Positions 16,167 through 23,033 of a stretch of 39,405 nt of DNA are shown here, piece by piece. A model generated the notes under the pieces. It did no database searches. It was given only the letters and a program-made list of their open reading frames with translations, and was not told the DNA's origin. Source of the DNA: Bacillota bacterium (GTDB lineage Bacteria > Bacillota > Clostridia > Oscillospirales > Oscillospiraceae); NCBI GenBank assembly GCA_021199635.1, contig JAJQHS010000056.1, forward strand, positions 1-39,405. Reading direction: 5' to 3'. How positions within the stretch are numbered: position 1 is the stretch's first letter; each line of letters starts with the position of its first letter. The translations under genes and the position numbers were made by a program.

Positions 16167-16928
16167 ATGACATTTTATGAAATTACATTTAGTCCAACCG
16201 GTGGAACAAAGAGGGCGGCGGATATTTTGAGCCGCTGTCTGGCGCAGCAGGCGGCAGAAATCGATTTGTGTAACCGAAATCTTGATTTTTCGGAAGCAGC
16301 CTTAACGGAAGAAGATGTTGCCTTGATTGCCGTTCCATCCTACGGCGGCCGTGTCCCCCAGACTGCGATTGGCAGGCTACGTGCCATATCCGGCAACCAG
16401 GCAAGAGCAATTCTTGTCTGTGCTTATGGGAACCGTGCGTACGACAACACGCTTGCTGAACTGATGGATGCCGCAGACAAAGCTGGATTCAGACCGATTG
16501 CCGCCGTTGCTGCTCTGGCGGAACACTCGATTGCCCGGAAGGTTGCGGCTGGTCGGCCGGATGCTGAGGACGAAAAACTGCTGAAAAATATGGCAGCCCA
16601 AATTCGCCAGAAGCTCGCCAGTGCGGATTGCTCAGCTCCCCAAATTCCCGGCAAAGTCCCGGAGAAGCCAGGAATGCAAACCCCAGGCATGGCGCCCAAT
16701 GCTTCGGATGCCTGCGTCAAATGCGGGCTTTGTGCCGAGAAATGTCCCGTTGGGGCAATCGACCCCGTGACGATGAATCCGGACTCCAAAAAGTGTATCA
16801 ACTGCATGCGTTGCATTTCCATTTGTCCTGTCGGAGCAAAGAAACTGGGCCGTGTTATTACCAGCCTTGGCGGAGTGGCCCTCAGCGTTCTCTGCGCTAA
16901 CCGGAAGGAATGCGAGCTGTTTTTATAA
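16167..16928 (+). CDS. EFR1-type ferrodoxin: flavodoxin-like domain plus two [4Fe-4S] motifs
   Basis: The 253-aa protein begins with a flavodoxin-like domain (F-S-P-T-G-G-T-K-R near residues 9-17 as the FMN phosphate loop; P-S-Y-G-G-R-V-P near 57-64). A Pro-rich linker follows, then two 4Fe-4S motifs of the C-x2-C-x2-C-x3-C-P type (near 189-200 and 220-231). This is the EFR1 architecture, expected to shuttle low-potential electrons in the cytoplasm. Its partner is not obvious, but the nitroreductase and sirtuin cluster lies just beyond on the other strand. GAAGGGAG precedes the start. It shares a bidirectional hairpin with the converging PARG gene. Confidence 0.88.
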   Translation: MTFYEITFSPTGGTKRAADILSRCLAQQAAEIDLCNRNLDFSEAALTEEDVALIAVPSYGGRVPQTAIGRLRAISGNQARAILVCAYGNRAYDNTLAELMDAADKAGFRPIAAVAALAEHSIARKVAAGRPDAEDEKLLKNMAAQIRQKLASADCSAPQIPGKVPEKPGMQTPGMAPNASDACVKCGLCAEKCPVGAIDPVTMNPDSKKCINCMRCISICPVGAKKLGRVITSLGGVALSVLCANRKECELFL

Positions 16929-16960
16929 GGTGAGAATTTCTGACGGGATCTTATAACAAA

Positions 16961-16992
16961 ATCCGGCAGGCTGAAGCGACGGCCTGCCGGAT
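16961..16992. terminator. Bidirectional terminator between EFR1 and the PARG gene
   Basis: A perfect 11-bp stem, ATCCGGCAGGC (16961-16971) and GCCTGCCGGAT (16982-16992), has a 10-nt loop between converging genes. On the minus strand it is followed by TTTTGTT, better suited to ending the sirtuin/PARG transcript. Confidence 0.8.
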
Positions 16993-17035
16993 CGTTATTT
17001 ACGGAATGGTATGCAGTAAAATTTCTATCTGGAGC

Positions 17036-18046
17036 TTAGTCAGGAGAGAAATTCCTGGCAAACTCCCTGTAATTGTAGTCCTTTCCTGGACGGCAAAGGA
17101 CGGCGAACTGGATGGAATCAAAGATTTGATTGCTGCCCATTCCGGCAAGGGTGAAATCCCGGATGGCACGGGCAAACAAATCAGACACAAGCGCAGCATC
17201 GTTTCCATATACACCGCAGCCGAAGGCGCCAAGGATCAGGTGGCGATAACCCTGGGACGCCGCCACCAGCAGCATCCCCTGGATACGCTTGCAGAGCATT
17301 TCTTCATACTCCTGCTGGCGCATGCCCTCCAATCCCAGGCGTACCATCGGAGCGGCGCAGCTCATGACCGCAATGGGAAAGGGCCGGGAAAGAAGCTCGG
17401 ACGAAGCATCCTTGATGACCGCCACATTGGGGGAGAGTAGCACACCGTCCGACCCCATGCGGGTCTTCCTGGCGTTGTTGTAGTCATAATACCGCTTCGC
17501 GTCCCCGCTTTCCAGGGACAGCAGCAGGGAAGTCCTGCGGCACAGGTCCTCCTCCTGGGCGCTGGCCCCTTTCCGGGTCTGGCCGCCGGGCTGGGTGGCA
17601 CTGGCCAGATTCAGCACAAGGACGTTTGAATTTGCTTCTCCCGCATTTTTCAGGCGCTGATACTGCTTCTGGGCCAGAACAAGGGCATCCTCGTTTTCGC
17701 AGCCGAAGGTGCAGACATCGCCTTGCGTTTCTTTCGGCATTGCGGTGCGGAGCGGCTCCAACTCCTCCGGCAGGAAGACCTGAATCTCCCGCATTTGCTC
17801 CGCTGAAAAGGGAAGACGCACATCCTGCCCATCCCTGGAGCAGCCGCCCTGCTCCAGAATGGCCAGGGTGTCCTCCAAAATAGCTATGTTCTTTTTCCTG
17901 CGCATTTCCTTCTGCCGCTCCCGCTCCTGAATTTCCTCTTCAGACAGGCCCTGATACTCCCGCTCCCGCATCTGCGCCGCAAGCTGCTTGAACTGCTCTT
18001 CTTCGGGCAGGTCTTTTTTGATTTCCTGTTCAGCCATTTTCACCAC
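17036..18046 (-). CDS. TIGR02452-family PARG-like (macro-superfamily) ADP-ribose glycohydrolase
   Basis: The 336-aa protein matches the microbial PARG/TIGR02452 family, a macro-domain relative that removes ADP-ribose from proteins. The core reads V-L-N-L-A-S-A-T-Q-P-G-G near 144-155, then Q-E-E-D-L-C-R at 164-170, the catalytic Q-E-E signature. Further on it has the A-P-M-V-R and L-G-A-F-G-C-G-V-Y-G-N-D blocks. The first ~60 residues are Glu/Arg/Lys-rich and likely a coiled-coil extension. The start is GTG 18046 or ATG 18037, and it overlaps the upstream sirtuin gene by about 8-17 bp, implying coupled translation. As the last gene of a three-sirtuin run it is the probable eraser for marks those enzymes write. 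It could also act on nucleic-acid or free ADP-ribose. Confidence 0.87.
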   Translation of the reverse strand: MVKMAEQEIKKDLPEEEQFKQLAAQMREREYQGLSEEEIQERERQKEMRRKKNIAILEDTLAILEQGGCSRDGQDVRLPFSAEQMREIQVFLPEELEPLRTAMPKETQGDVCTFGCENEDALVLAQKQYQRLKNAGEANSNVLVLNLASATQPGGQTRKGASAQEEDLCRRTSLLLSLESGDAKRYYDYNNARKTRMGSDGVLLSPNVAVIKDASSELLSRPFPIAVMSCAAPMVRLGLEGMRQQEYEEMLCKRIQGMLLVAASQGYRHLILGAFGCGVYGNDAALVSDLFARAIRDFTLAGMGSNQIFDSIQFAVLCRPGKDYNYREFARNFSPD

Positions 18047-18785
18047 GCCTTTCGTCCGTTCCCGGCACTTCCGTCGCTTCGTGTCTTCTTGCTTTCAGCT
18101 TTTGAAATACATCGTCACATGGTTCCCGGATGTTCAAGTCCGCCACGCTGTCAAAGCCGGTACGCCCCGGATTGATTTGGACAATGACGGCGTCTCTGCG
18201 TCGGTAGCTCCAATAGACATTCCCATAATAGCCGTTGGTTCCAATCACGAGGAGCAAATCGGCCTTGGATATCCAGTCTTGTGCCTTTTTCACGCCCTCG
18301 TCCCAAAGGCTAATGTGACTGTAAAGCTCCCACGGGAGGATTCTTCCCCCGCAGGATTCACATTTGGGCAGATCCTCCTGATCCCATATCTCATAACCGT
18401 CATAGTGCCGTCCACATTTTGAGCAGCGGTTGATTTGAAAACCTCCCTGGATCTCCGCCACATTTTTGGAACCGGCCATCGTGTGCATGCAGTCCTCGTT
18501 TGTGGTAATAATTCCAATCAGTTTTCCCTCCTCCTCCAGCTCCCGCAGGGCGTAGTGGCTGGGGCTGGGGTGATAGCGGTGCATGGTTTTGACGTAGGAG
18601 CGCAAAAAGCGGTCGCTCCCAAACCCGCCTGAACGGATGGAGCGGGAGAGCTGCCCATAGGTCACGCCGCCGCCGGAAAGAGAGATCCCGGCGCCGGTAA
18701 TGGCCACCATTGCGTGGCTGCGGTCAATGTAATCGGCCAACCGCGCTATTTTGTCCTCGCTCTGGTCTCCTATGGAAAATCTCAT
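18030..18785 (-). CDS. SirTM-like sirtuin 1 (putative protein ADP-ribosyltransferase)
   Basis: The 251-aa sirtuin-fold protein has the NAD loop I-T-G-A-G-I-S at 29-35, T-T-N-E-D with Asn96, and a zinc ribbon Cys121-x2-Cys124 / Cys142-x2-Cys145. It also has V-I-G-T-N and Q-I-N-P near the C-terminal end. Where deacetylase sirtuins have catalytic His in E-x-H-G, it reads E-I-Q-G (Gln113). That substitution defines the class M sirtuins shown in Streptococcus/Staphylococcus to mono-ADP-ribosylate a lipoylated GcvH-like protein. The GAGIS loop is followed by a Gly-rich V-T-Y-G-Q instead of P-D-F-R. ATG 18785 has AGGA 10 bp upstream; GTG 18794 is the alternative. It is roughly 60% identical by eye to the neighbouring sirtuin 2. 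Confidence 0.85.
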   Translation of the reverse strand: MRFSIGDQSEDKIARLADYIDRSHAMVAITGAGISLSGGGVTYGQLSRSIRSGGFGSDRFLRSYVKTMHRYHPSPSHYALRELEEEGKLIGIITTNEDCMHTMAGSKNVAEIQGGFQINRCSKCGRHYDGYEIWDQEDLPKCESCGGRILPWELYSHISLWDEGVKKAQDWISKADLLLVIGTNGYYGNVYWSYRRRDAVIVQINPGRTGFDSVADLNIREPCDDVFQKLKARRHEATEVPGTDERRGENG

Positions 18786-18812
18786 CAGGTTCACATCCTA
18801 TCATTCTTGCAT

Positions 18813-19514
18813 TCAGACATTTCCGTGCCGCAGCTTCTTCAGACTTTGGAAAACCTCATCAGAACCCTGGCGAATGTTCAAGTCCGCCACGCTGTCAAAG
18901 CCGGTGCGTCCCGGATTGATTTGAACAATGACGGCATTTCTTCTCCGATCGCTCCAGTAAACATCTCCGAAGTTGCCCCGTGTTCCAATGATGAGGATCA
19001 AATCCGCCTTTGCGATCCATCTCCTTGCATTTTCTACGCCCTCATCCCAAAGACCGATGTGGCTGTATAACGGCCAGGGAAGGATTTCCCCGCCGCAATC
19101 CTTGCACCGGGGTAGCTCGTCCTGCTTCCATATCTCATAACCGTCATAGTGCCGCCCACATTTTGAGCAGCAATTGACCTGGAGACTTCCCTGAATCTCT
19201 GCGACGTTCTTTGACCCGGCGATTGTGTGCATACAGTCCACATTTGTGGTGATAATGCCGCTGAGCTTGCCCTCTGCCTCCATGTCTGCCAGGGCATAGT
19301 GGGCGAAGCTGGGCTGGTAGGAAAACATGGTTTCCAGATAGGTGGGCAAATAGGAGCTTTCGCTGGAGCTCCGCCAAAAGCCAAAACCACGGCGGGAGAA
19401 AATCATTTGCCCATAGGTGACGCCGCCGCCCGCAACGGAAATCCCTGCGCCGGTGATGGCCACCGCTGCGTGGCTGCGGTCAATGAAATCCGCCAACTGC
19501 TGTATAGCATCCAT
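18813..19514 (-). CDS. SirTM-like sirtuin 2 (putative protein ADP-ribosyltransferase)
   Basis: The 233-aa close paralogue of sirtuin 1 has G-A-G-I-S at 22-26, G-G-G-V-T-Y-G-Q at 29-36, T-T-N-V-D-C-M-H with Asn91, and E-I-Q-G with Gln108 in place of the classical His. Its zinc ribbon is Cys116-x2-Cys119 / Cys137-x2-Cys140. The motif spacing Asn-to-Gln is 17 residues, as in the other two copies. It starts at ATG 19514 behind a full AAAGGAGG. An upstream in-frame extension to 19541 passes through that ribosome site and is rejected. It ends 27 bp before sirtuin 1. A stretch of about ten residues after F-S-R-R-G-F-G-F differs from sirtuin 1, so the acceptor site may have diverged. Confidence 0.85.
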   Translation of the reverse strand: MDAIQQLADFIDRSHAAVAITGAGISVAGGGVTYGQMIFSRRGFGFWRSSSESSYLPTYLETMFSYQPSFAHYALADMEAEGKLSGIITTNVDCMHTIAGSKNVAEIQGSLQVNCCSKCGRHYDGYEIWKQDELPRCKDCGGEILPWPLYSHIGLWDEGVENARRWIAKADLILIIGTRGNFGDVYWSDRRRNAVIVQINPGRTGFDSVADLNIRQGSDEVFQSLKKLRHGNV

Positions 19515-19550
19515 ATTCTGGCCTCCTTTGCACAAGAGCATTGCGTTTCT

Positions 19551-20276
19551 CTAGCCGTTTAAGACGGCGTCCAGGGCCTCGGCGGCATCCGCCCGGATGT
19601 TCAGGCTGGCAATTTGGTCAAATTGTGTGGCAGACGGGTTAATCTGCACCAGTTTTGTCCCGGCCTTCATGCGGCTTAAATATTCCTCACTGCGGAAGCC
19701 GGTGGTGCCAATGACCAGCACCAAATCCGCCTGGGAAATCAGGTCGGCAGCCTTTTGCATACTTTCCCTTGCAACGGCGGCGCTGGCGCTGCTGTCCCGG
19801 CAAAAGACGGTGGGCATGATCGGTGCGCCGCATTTTTCACATCTTGGCATATGCCCCTGGTTCCACACCTGATAATCATAGGAGCGGGTGCCGCAGTCAA
19901 TGCAGATATTGTCCCGGAAGCTGCCCTGAAATTCAATCACGTTCCCTGAGCCGGCAATAGTGTGCAGGCAGTCCAGATTCTGGGTGACAATGCCGAAGAG
20001 CTTTCCCTGGCGCTCCAGCTCCGCCAGCTGCTTGTGAACGGTGCTGGGCCCCTTGACAAAGGTGGCGTCCAGAAAGGCGTCCTTCATGACGGCGTAGAAT
20101 TTCTCCGGGCTTTTGCGGATATAGGAGGCGGAGAAAAGCCGCCCGGCGTTCATCCTGCCAACGCTTTGCTTTAGCCTGCGCATACCGTAGAGATAGGAGA
20201 TCCCTGCACCGGTGACGGCAACAGTCTTGCCGCTCTGGTCCAGATATTCCTTTAGCTTTTTGTATTCATCTTTCAT
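19551..20276 (-). CDS. SirTM-like sirtuin 3, divergent copy (putative protein ADP-ribosyltransferase)
   Basis: The 241-aa protein, first of the three sirtuin genes in transcription order, has V-T-G-A-G-I-S at 21-27, T-Q-N-L-D with Asn100, and E-F-Q-G-S with Gln117 instead of His. Its zinc ribbon is Cys125-x2-Cys128 / Cys146-x2-Cys149, and it carries V-I-G-T-T-G and Q-I-N-P-S. It is clearly more distant from copies 1 and 2 than they are from each other, and lacks their G-G-G-V-T-Y-G-Q loop. The start is ATG 20276 behind GGAGAG; a longer frame to 20411 runs through a hairpin and has no support. A gap of 36 bp separates it from sirtuin 2. No promoter of its own was found, so it is probably read from the nitroreductase promoter. 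Confidence 0.84.
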   Translation of the reverse strand: MKDEYKKLKEYLDQSGKTVAVTGAGISYLYGMRRLKQSVGRMNAGRLFSASYIRKSPEKFYAVMKDAFLDATFVKGPSTVHKQLAELERQGKLFGIVTQNLDCLHTIAGSGNVIEFQGSFRDNICIDCGTRSYDYQVWNQGHMPRCEKCGAPIMPTVFCRDSSASAAVARESMQKAADLISQADLVLVIGTTGFRSEEYLSRMKAGTKLVQINPSATQFDQIASLNIRADAAEALDAVLNG

Positions 20277-20304
20277 AGTTGCTCTCCATAATAAAAGGAA
20301 TGAA

Positions 20305-20340
20305 CAGCACCCATCGGCGTGGGCGCTTCGATGGGTGCTG
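20305..20340 (-). terminator. Hairpin between nitroreductase and sirtuin 3 (terminator or attenuator)
   Basis: A perfect 12-bp stem, CAGCACCCATCG (20305-20316) and CGATGGGTGCTG (20329-20340), has a 12-nt loop. On the minus strand it is followed by the U-rich TTCATTCCTTTT. The poor U-tract suggests partial read-through into the sirtuin genes. Confidence 0.6.
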
Positions 20341-20370
20341 ACGGTACTTGATTTTGGAAAATCAGGGGCG

Positions 20371-21039
20371 TTACATCCAGGTAAAGTTCTCCACACCGGC
20401 GCCAAGCTCAAAATGGTACTTGACGATTCCCAGGTCAGCGCCGGAAAAAGAACCGTTTTCGCAGGTTATGATCACCTTATTTTCCTTTCCTTTGATGGTA
20501 AATCCCTGCTTATTCATAGCCGTTGGCGCCAGCAGAGCCGCCGCAACGCCGGAGGTGAACCACTCCGGAGTGGTGCCATCATAGGACGAAACCTCGGCGG
20601 CGGGCTTGGACTTGTGGGCGACGCCCTGCTCCTCGCCGTAGCCAACTGCAACAACGCCGATAATTTTCGCATTCGCGTCTGCCGTCAGATTCTTTTTCGC
20701 GTTTTTGTGGCTGTACATTCCGCCGATCCACCAGCTGTTCAGCCCCAGCGTTTGGGCGTAGAGCATCAGGTCGGCGCTGCTGTAGCCCAGCTTCTCGTCC
20801 ACACCCGGCGCATTTGGGCCTGCCAGGATGATGTAGTTCACTACACCCTTCGACATCGTTTTGGCAAAAATCGCCGGCATGGCCTCCTTGTTTTGGGTGA
20901 GCAGCTTCATGTTCAGACCGTATTTTGCGTTCTGTGCGCGAATCCGCTCATTGAGCTGCTGCACCATCTCCGCCGACAGGGGCGTATCCTTGTACTTGCG
21001 CACGGTATGCCGTGCAGCCATTGCTTCCTGTAATGTCAT
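20371..21039 (-). CDS. Nitroreductase-family flavoprotein
   Basis: The 222-aa protein has the nitroreductase fold. The N-terminal R-H-T-V-R-K-Y near residues 10-16 contributes FMN phosphate contacts. G-Y-S-S-A-D-L-M-L-Y-A-Q-T-L-G-L near 85-100 is the central dimer helix, and a Gly/Ala-rich V-G-Y-G stretch lies near 153. The C-terminal part resembles nitroreductase members that end in a substrate-covering extension. It is expected to reduce quinones, nitro compounds or protein-linked substrates with NAD(P)H in the cytoplasm. AAGGAGG lies directly upstream (21048-21054). It is the first gene behind a consensus promoter embedded in a large palindrome facing the Rrf2 gene, and heads the sirtuin/PARG run. 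Confidence 0.9.
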   Translation of the reverse strand: MTLQEAMAARHTVRKYKDTPLSAEMVQQLNERIRAQNAKYGLNMKLLTQNKEAMPAIFAKTMSKGVVNYIILAGPNAPGVDEKLGYSSADLMLYAQTLGLNSWWIGGMYSHKNAKKNLTADANAKIIGVVAVGYGEEQGVAHKSKPAAEVSSYDGTTPEWFTSGVAAALLAPTAMNKQGFTIKGKENKVIITCENGSFSGADLGIVKYHFELGAGVENFTWM

Positions 21040-21064
21040 ATTGACCTTGACCTCCTTAGAGAAT

Positions 21065-21105
21065 ATCCACTATAATGTAATTCGAACAATTACATTATAG
21101 TGGAT
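21065..21105. promoter_or_regulatory. Perfect 18-bp inverted repeat, probable Rrf2 operator
   Basis: ATCCACTATAATGTAATT (21065-21082) and its exact reverse complement (21088-21105) flank the 5-bp centre CGAAC. The palindrome covers the -10 box and start region of the nitroreductase promoter, where a bound dimer would block transcription. Confidence 0.85.
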
Positions 21106-21122
21106 CCAAAAAGTAAAGTCAA
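21094..21122 (-). promoter_or_regulatory. Consensus promoter of the nitroreductase/sirtuin operon
   Basis: Read on the minus strand: TTGACT (21122-21117), exactly 17 bp, TATAAT (21099-21094). The -10 box lies inside the large inverted repeat. It is the only strong minus-strand promoter seen upstream of the sirtuin genes. Confidence 0.87.
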
Positions 21123-21131
21123 GAGTTACAA

Positions 21132-21160
21132 TTGATTTTTTGCCAGAAATCTGCTATTAT
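21132..21160 (+). promoter_or_regulatory. Promoter of the Rrf2 gene
   Basis: TTGATT (21132-21137), 17 bp, TATTAT (21155-21160), 40 bp upstream of the Rrf2 ATG. It diverges from the nitroreductase promoter about 10 bp away, so one operator could influence both. Confidence 0.75.
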
Positions 21161-21200
21161 TTTCCTATCGGCGCTTATGCAGTAGGAGGAAGGTTACAAT

Positions 21201-21680
21201 ATGCGTGTCAGCAAGCGATTTCCATTGGCAGTTCATTCGCTATTATTTGTTGCAGTTCTGTCATCAAAAAAACGAGTGACCAGTAAGCTGGTCGCAGAAA
21301 GTACAGATACGAACCCAGTCACTGTCAGAAATATCTTTCTCAATCTATCGGAAAGTGGACTGCTGGTAGCATCTGCAGGAAAGAACGGCGGGGTACATCT
21401 TGCCAGAGAGCCAAAAAATATTACTCTTTGGGATATATACCAGGCGGTAGAAACAAATGACGTTGAAGAAATGTTCAAGATTCATGAAACAAGCAGCACC
21501 TGCCCTGTAGGGAAAAACCTCTATCAGATCCTGTATCCGCACATGGCATCCGCCGTGAACGCAATGAAGGCAGACATGGAGCAAGTGACATTGGAGAGTT
21601 TAATGGCGGAGTTAAAAGAGCTTCTAAAAGCCTCTCCTGAGGGGACATGTTCGGTGGACTCGTTACAAATAGAGCAATGA
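21201..21680 (+). CDS. Rrf2-family transcriptional regulator
   Basis: The 159-aa winged-helix protein begins R-V-S-K-R-F-P-L-A-V-H and carries V-T-S-K-L-V-A-E-S-T...P-V-T-V-R-N-I-F as recognition helices. The wing reads G-K-N-G-G-V-H-L-A-R. This is the YwnA-like branch of Rrf2. A Cys in S-T-C-P-V-G (residue ~99) lies where Rrf2 sensors place cluster- or thiol-sensing cysteines, and another is near the C-terminus (G-T-C-S-V). With few cysteines, an NADH-, thiol- or electrophile-sensing mode is as likely as an Fe-S cluster. It starts behind AGGAGGAAGG and is divergent from the nitroreductase. It is the obvious candidate to bind the perfect palindrome. Confidence 0.9.
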   Translation: MRVSKRFPLAVHSLLFVAVLSSKKRVTSKLVAESTDTNPVTVRNIFLNLSESGLLVASAGKNGGVHLAREPKNITLWDIYQAVETNDVEEMFKIHETSSTCPVGKNLYQILYPHMASAVNAMKADMEQVTLESLMAELKELLKASPEGTCSVDSLQIEQ

Positions 21681-21724
21681 GCAATACCAAGATACCGAGT
21701 ATTGCCCTGTGGAGGAGGACAAAG

Positions 21725-22270
21725 ATGGCCGCAAATAAATGGAGCCAATATTTTGAAAAGCACCAAGAGCAGCTGCAAGTGGTGTGGTTTCTCACTTTTG
21801 GGCTGGCAGCGCTGTTTGCACAGCTTGGTTCACGGATTCTCTGCGACCTTGCGTTTCAGAACATGGACGGCACAGTGAACATTTGGCCGTTTCCATCCCA
21901 GACCCTGGGTTCTTTTCTTGCCTTTTTAATTTCCAACATGTTTGCAAAGGTGATTTCCTATGTAACAAATCGCAAAAAGACCTTCCAGGCCAATAACAAT
22001 CTTCGCTTCAGCGTGATTGCTTATGTGGTTTTGGTGGTTGCGCTGATTATTATAGAAACCGCAATTGGCACACCTCTACAAAATGGGCTGTATACGCTGC
22101 TGGGCGGCGATTTTGCCGGGACAACGCAGGCGACAGCCTCCGCCCAGTCGCCGGGGCTGTACCAGGTCTGCGGCGTGGCCTCCCAACTGATTTACGGAAT
22201 TGGGGATGCAATTGTTGTGTTTTTCATGGATAAGTACCTGATTATGAAGAAAACAGACGCTGAGGGTTGA
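21725..22270 (+). CDS. GtrA-like polytopic membrane protein
   Basis: The 181-aa protein has about four hydrophobic segments (near residues 19-40, 57-78, 92-112 and 147-168) and the N-R-K-K-T-F motif after the second. This is typical of the GtrA superfamily of small membrane proteins linked to polyisoprenyl-sugar translocation and cell-surface glycosylation. The ATG at 21725 follows GGAGGAGG; an in-frame start at 21677 is less well supported. It lies 44 bp after the Rrf2 stop and could be co-transcribed with it. No glycosyltransferase partner is nearby, so its job here is open. Confidence 0.7.
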   Translation: MAANKWSQYFEKHQEQLQVVWFLTFGLAALFAQLGSRILCDLAFQNMDGTVNIWPFPSQTLGSFLAFLISNMFAKVISYVTNRKKTFQANNNLRFSVIAYVVLVVALIIIETAIGTPLQNGLYTLLGGDFAGTTQATASAQSPGLYQVCGVASQLIYGIGDAIVVFFMDKYLIMKKTDAEG

Positions 22271-22407
22271 AATGGGCACAAATTTCTCGACTAACCCCCT
22301 ACGGAGTCGGCAACGAATATCTTCAACGCTTATTATCTGCTTGACGCAATGTAAACGGATGTGAAGCAAATCATGCACAGGAAAAGGATAATTAACATAA
22401 ATTTTCC

Positions 22408-22898
22408 ATGGTTCGTTGTGCCATGACAAAACGGATTAAAATCCCTGCCGCGAAACCAAATGTGTGCTATGTCAGAAAGCGTGTGGCAGGCAAACAGACC
22501 TCCACTTATGTTGGCGTGTACACGGAGGAACTTTATAATCTGCTCCTTCGCAACGCCAGAGAAGCCCGTGAGATTCACAGGGAACTCCGCAGCGTGGAAA
22601 AGCAACTTGCCGCTGCCGGTTATTCGGAGGATGCGCTTCCCGCTGATGACGCCATCAACATTGCCATTTGGCTGTGCCTGTATTGCATGAAAACGCAGAT
22701 TTTTTTGGATGGGAATAAACGGGCGGCTGTCATTTTGCGAATCACTATCTGATTGTCCATGGCGGGAGCTTCCTGGTGATTCCAGAAAATCATGTGCCGG
22801 AATTTAAGCGGCTGCTTGTAAAATACTACGAAGGGGAGGACATCTCGGTGATCGCGGCGTTCCTGCAAAAGAACTGCTGGAAAAGGGTACAGCCCTGA
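22408..22898 (+). pseudogene. Fic-family gene remnant: 5' replacement, internal deletion and frameshift
   Basis: The middle (V-R-K-R-V-A-G-K-Q-T-S-T-Y-V-G onward) matches the gene starting at 39162. It then jumps to a Fic-type core, I-F-L-D-G-N-K-R-A-A-V-I. At about 22735 one T is missing from a run. The ORF stops at 22752, but the +1 frame continues A-N-H-Y-L-I-V-H-G-G to a TGA at 22896-22898 with the expected Fic C-terminal end. From memory of the family, well over 100 residues between the N-terminal region and the Fic core are absent. The first ~45 residues of the intact paralogue are also replaced. Fic proteins usually AMPylate targets. This copy should be inactive. Confidence 0.8.
22467..22585 (+). 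repeat. 119-bp repeat shared with the Fic gene at 39287-39405
   Basis: The segment matches 39287-39405 in the same orientation with about seven mismatches, mostly at third codon positions, and no gap. Homology may run on beyond the window end. It marks the paralogous relation of the broken and intact Fic genes. Confidence 0.9.
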
Positions 22899-22987
22899 AT
22901 GATCGGTATGTTATTCTCAAAACCCAGCGCTCCGGCAGGTCCATCCGGCAGAAGCGCCAAAAAGCAAATGCGGGCCGATAATTTTTC

Positions 22988-23031
22988 ACGCCCCCGTATG
23001 CAGACAAAATCTGCGTCCGGGGGCGTTTTTT
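22988..23031. terminator. Terminator between the Fic remnant and the AraC gene
   Basis: ACGCCCCCG (22988-22996) pairs with CGGGGGCGT (23018-23026), with an inner GCAGA/TCTGC stem, followed by six T on the + strand. It lies between convergent genes and ends just before the AraC stop codon. Confidence 0.88.
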
Positions 23032-23033
23032 AA

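Noticed and set aside
20277-20300. TATTAT near 20290 as a separate promoter for sirtuin 3
   Set aside because: No matching -35 box at 16-18 bp, and it would place the start site almost on the ribosome site.
20212-21033. 273-codon + strand ORF opposite the nitroreductase
   Set aside because: Antisense to a clear nitroreductase and across the 20305-20340 hairpin; no ribosome site or domain.
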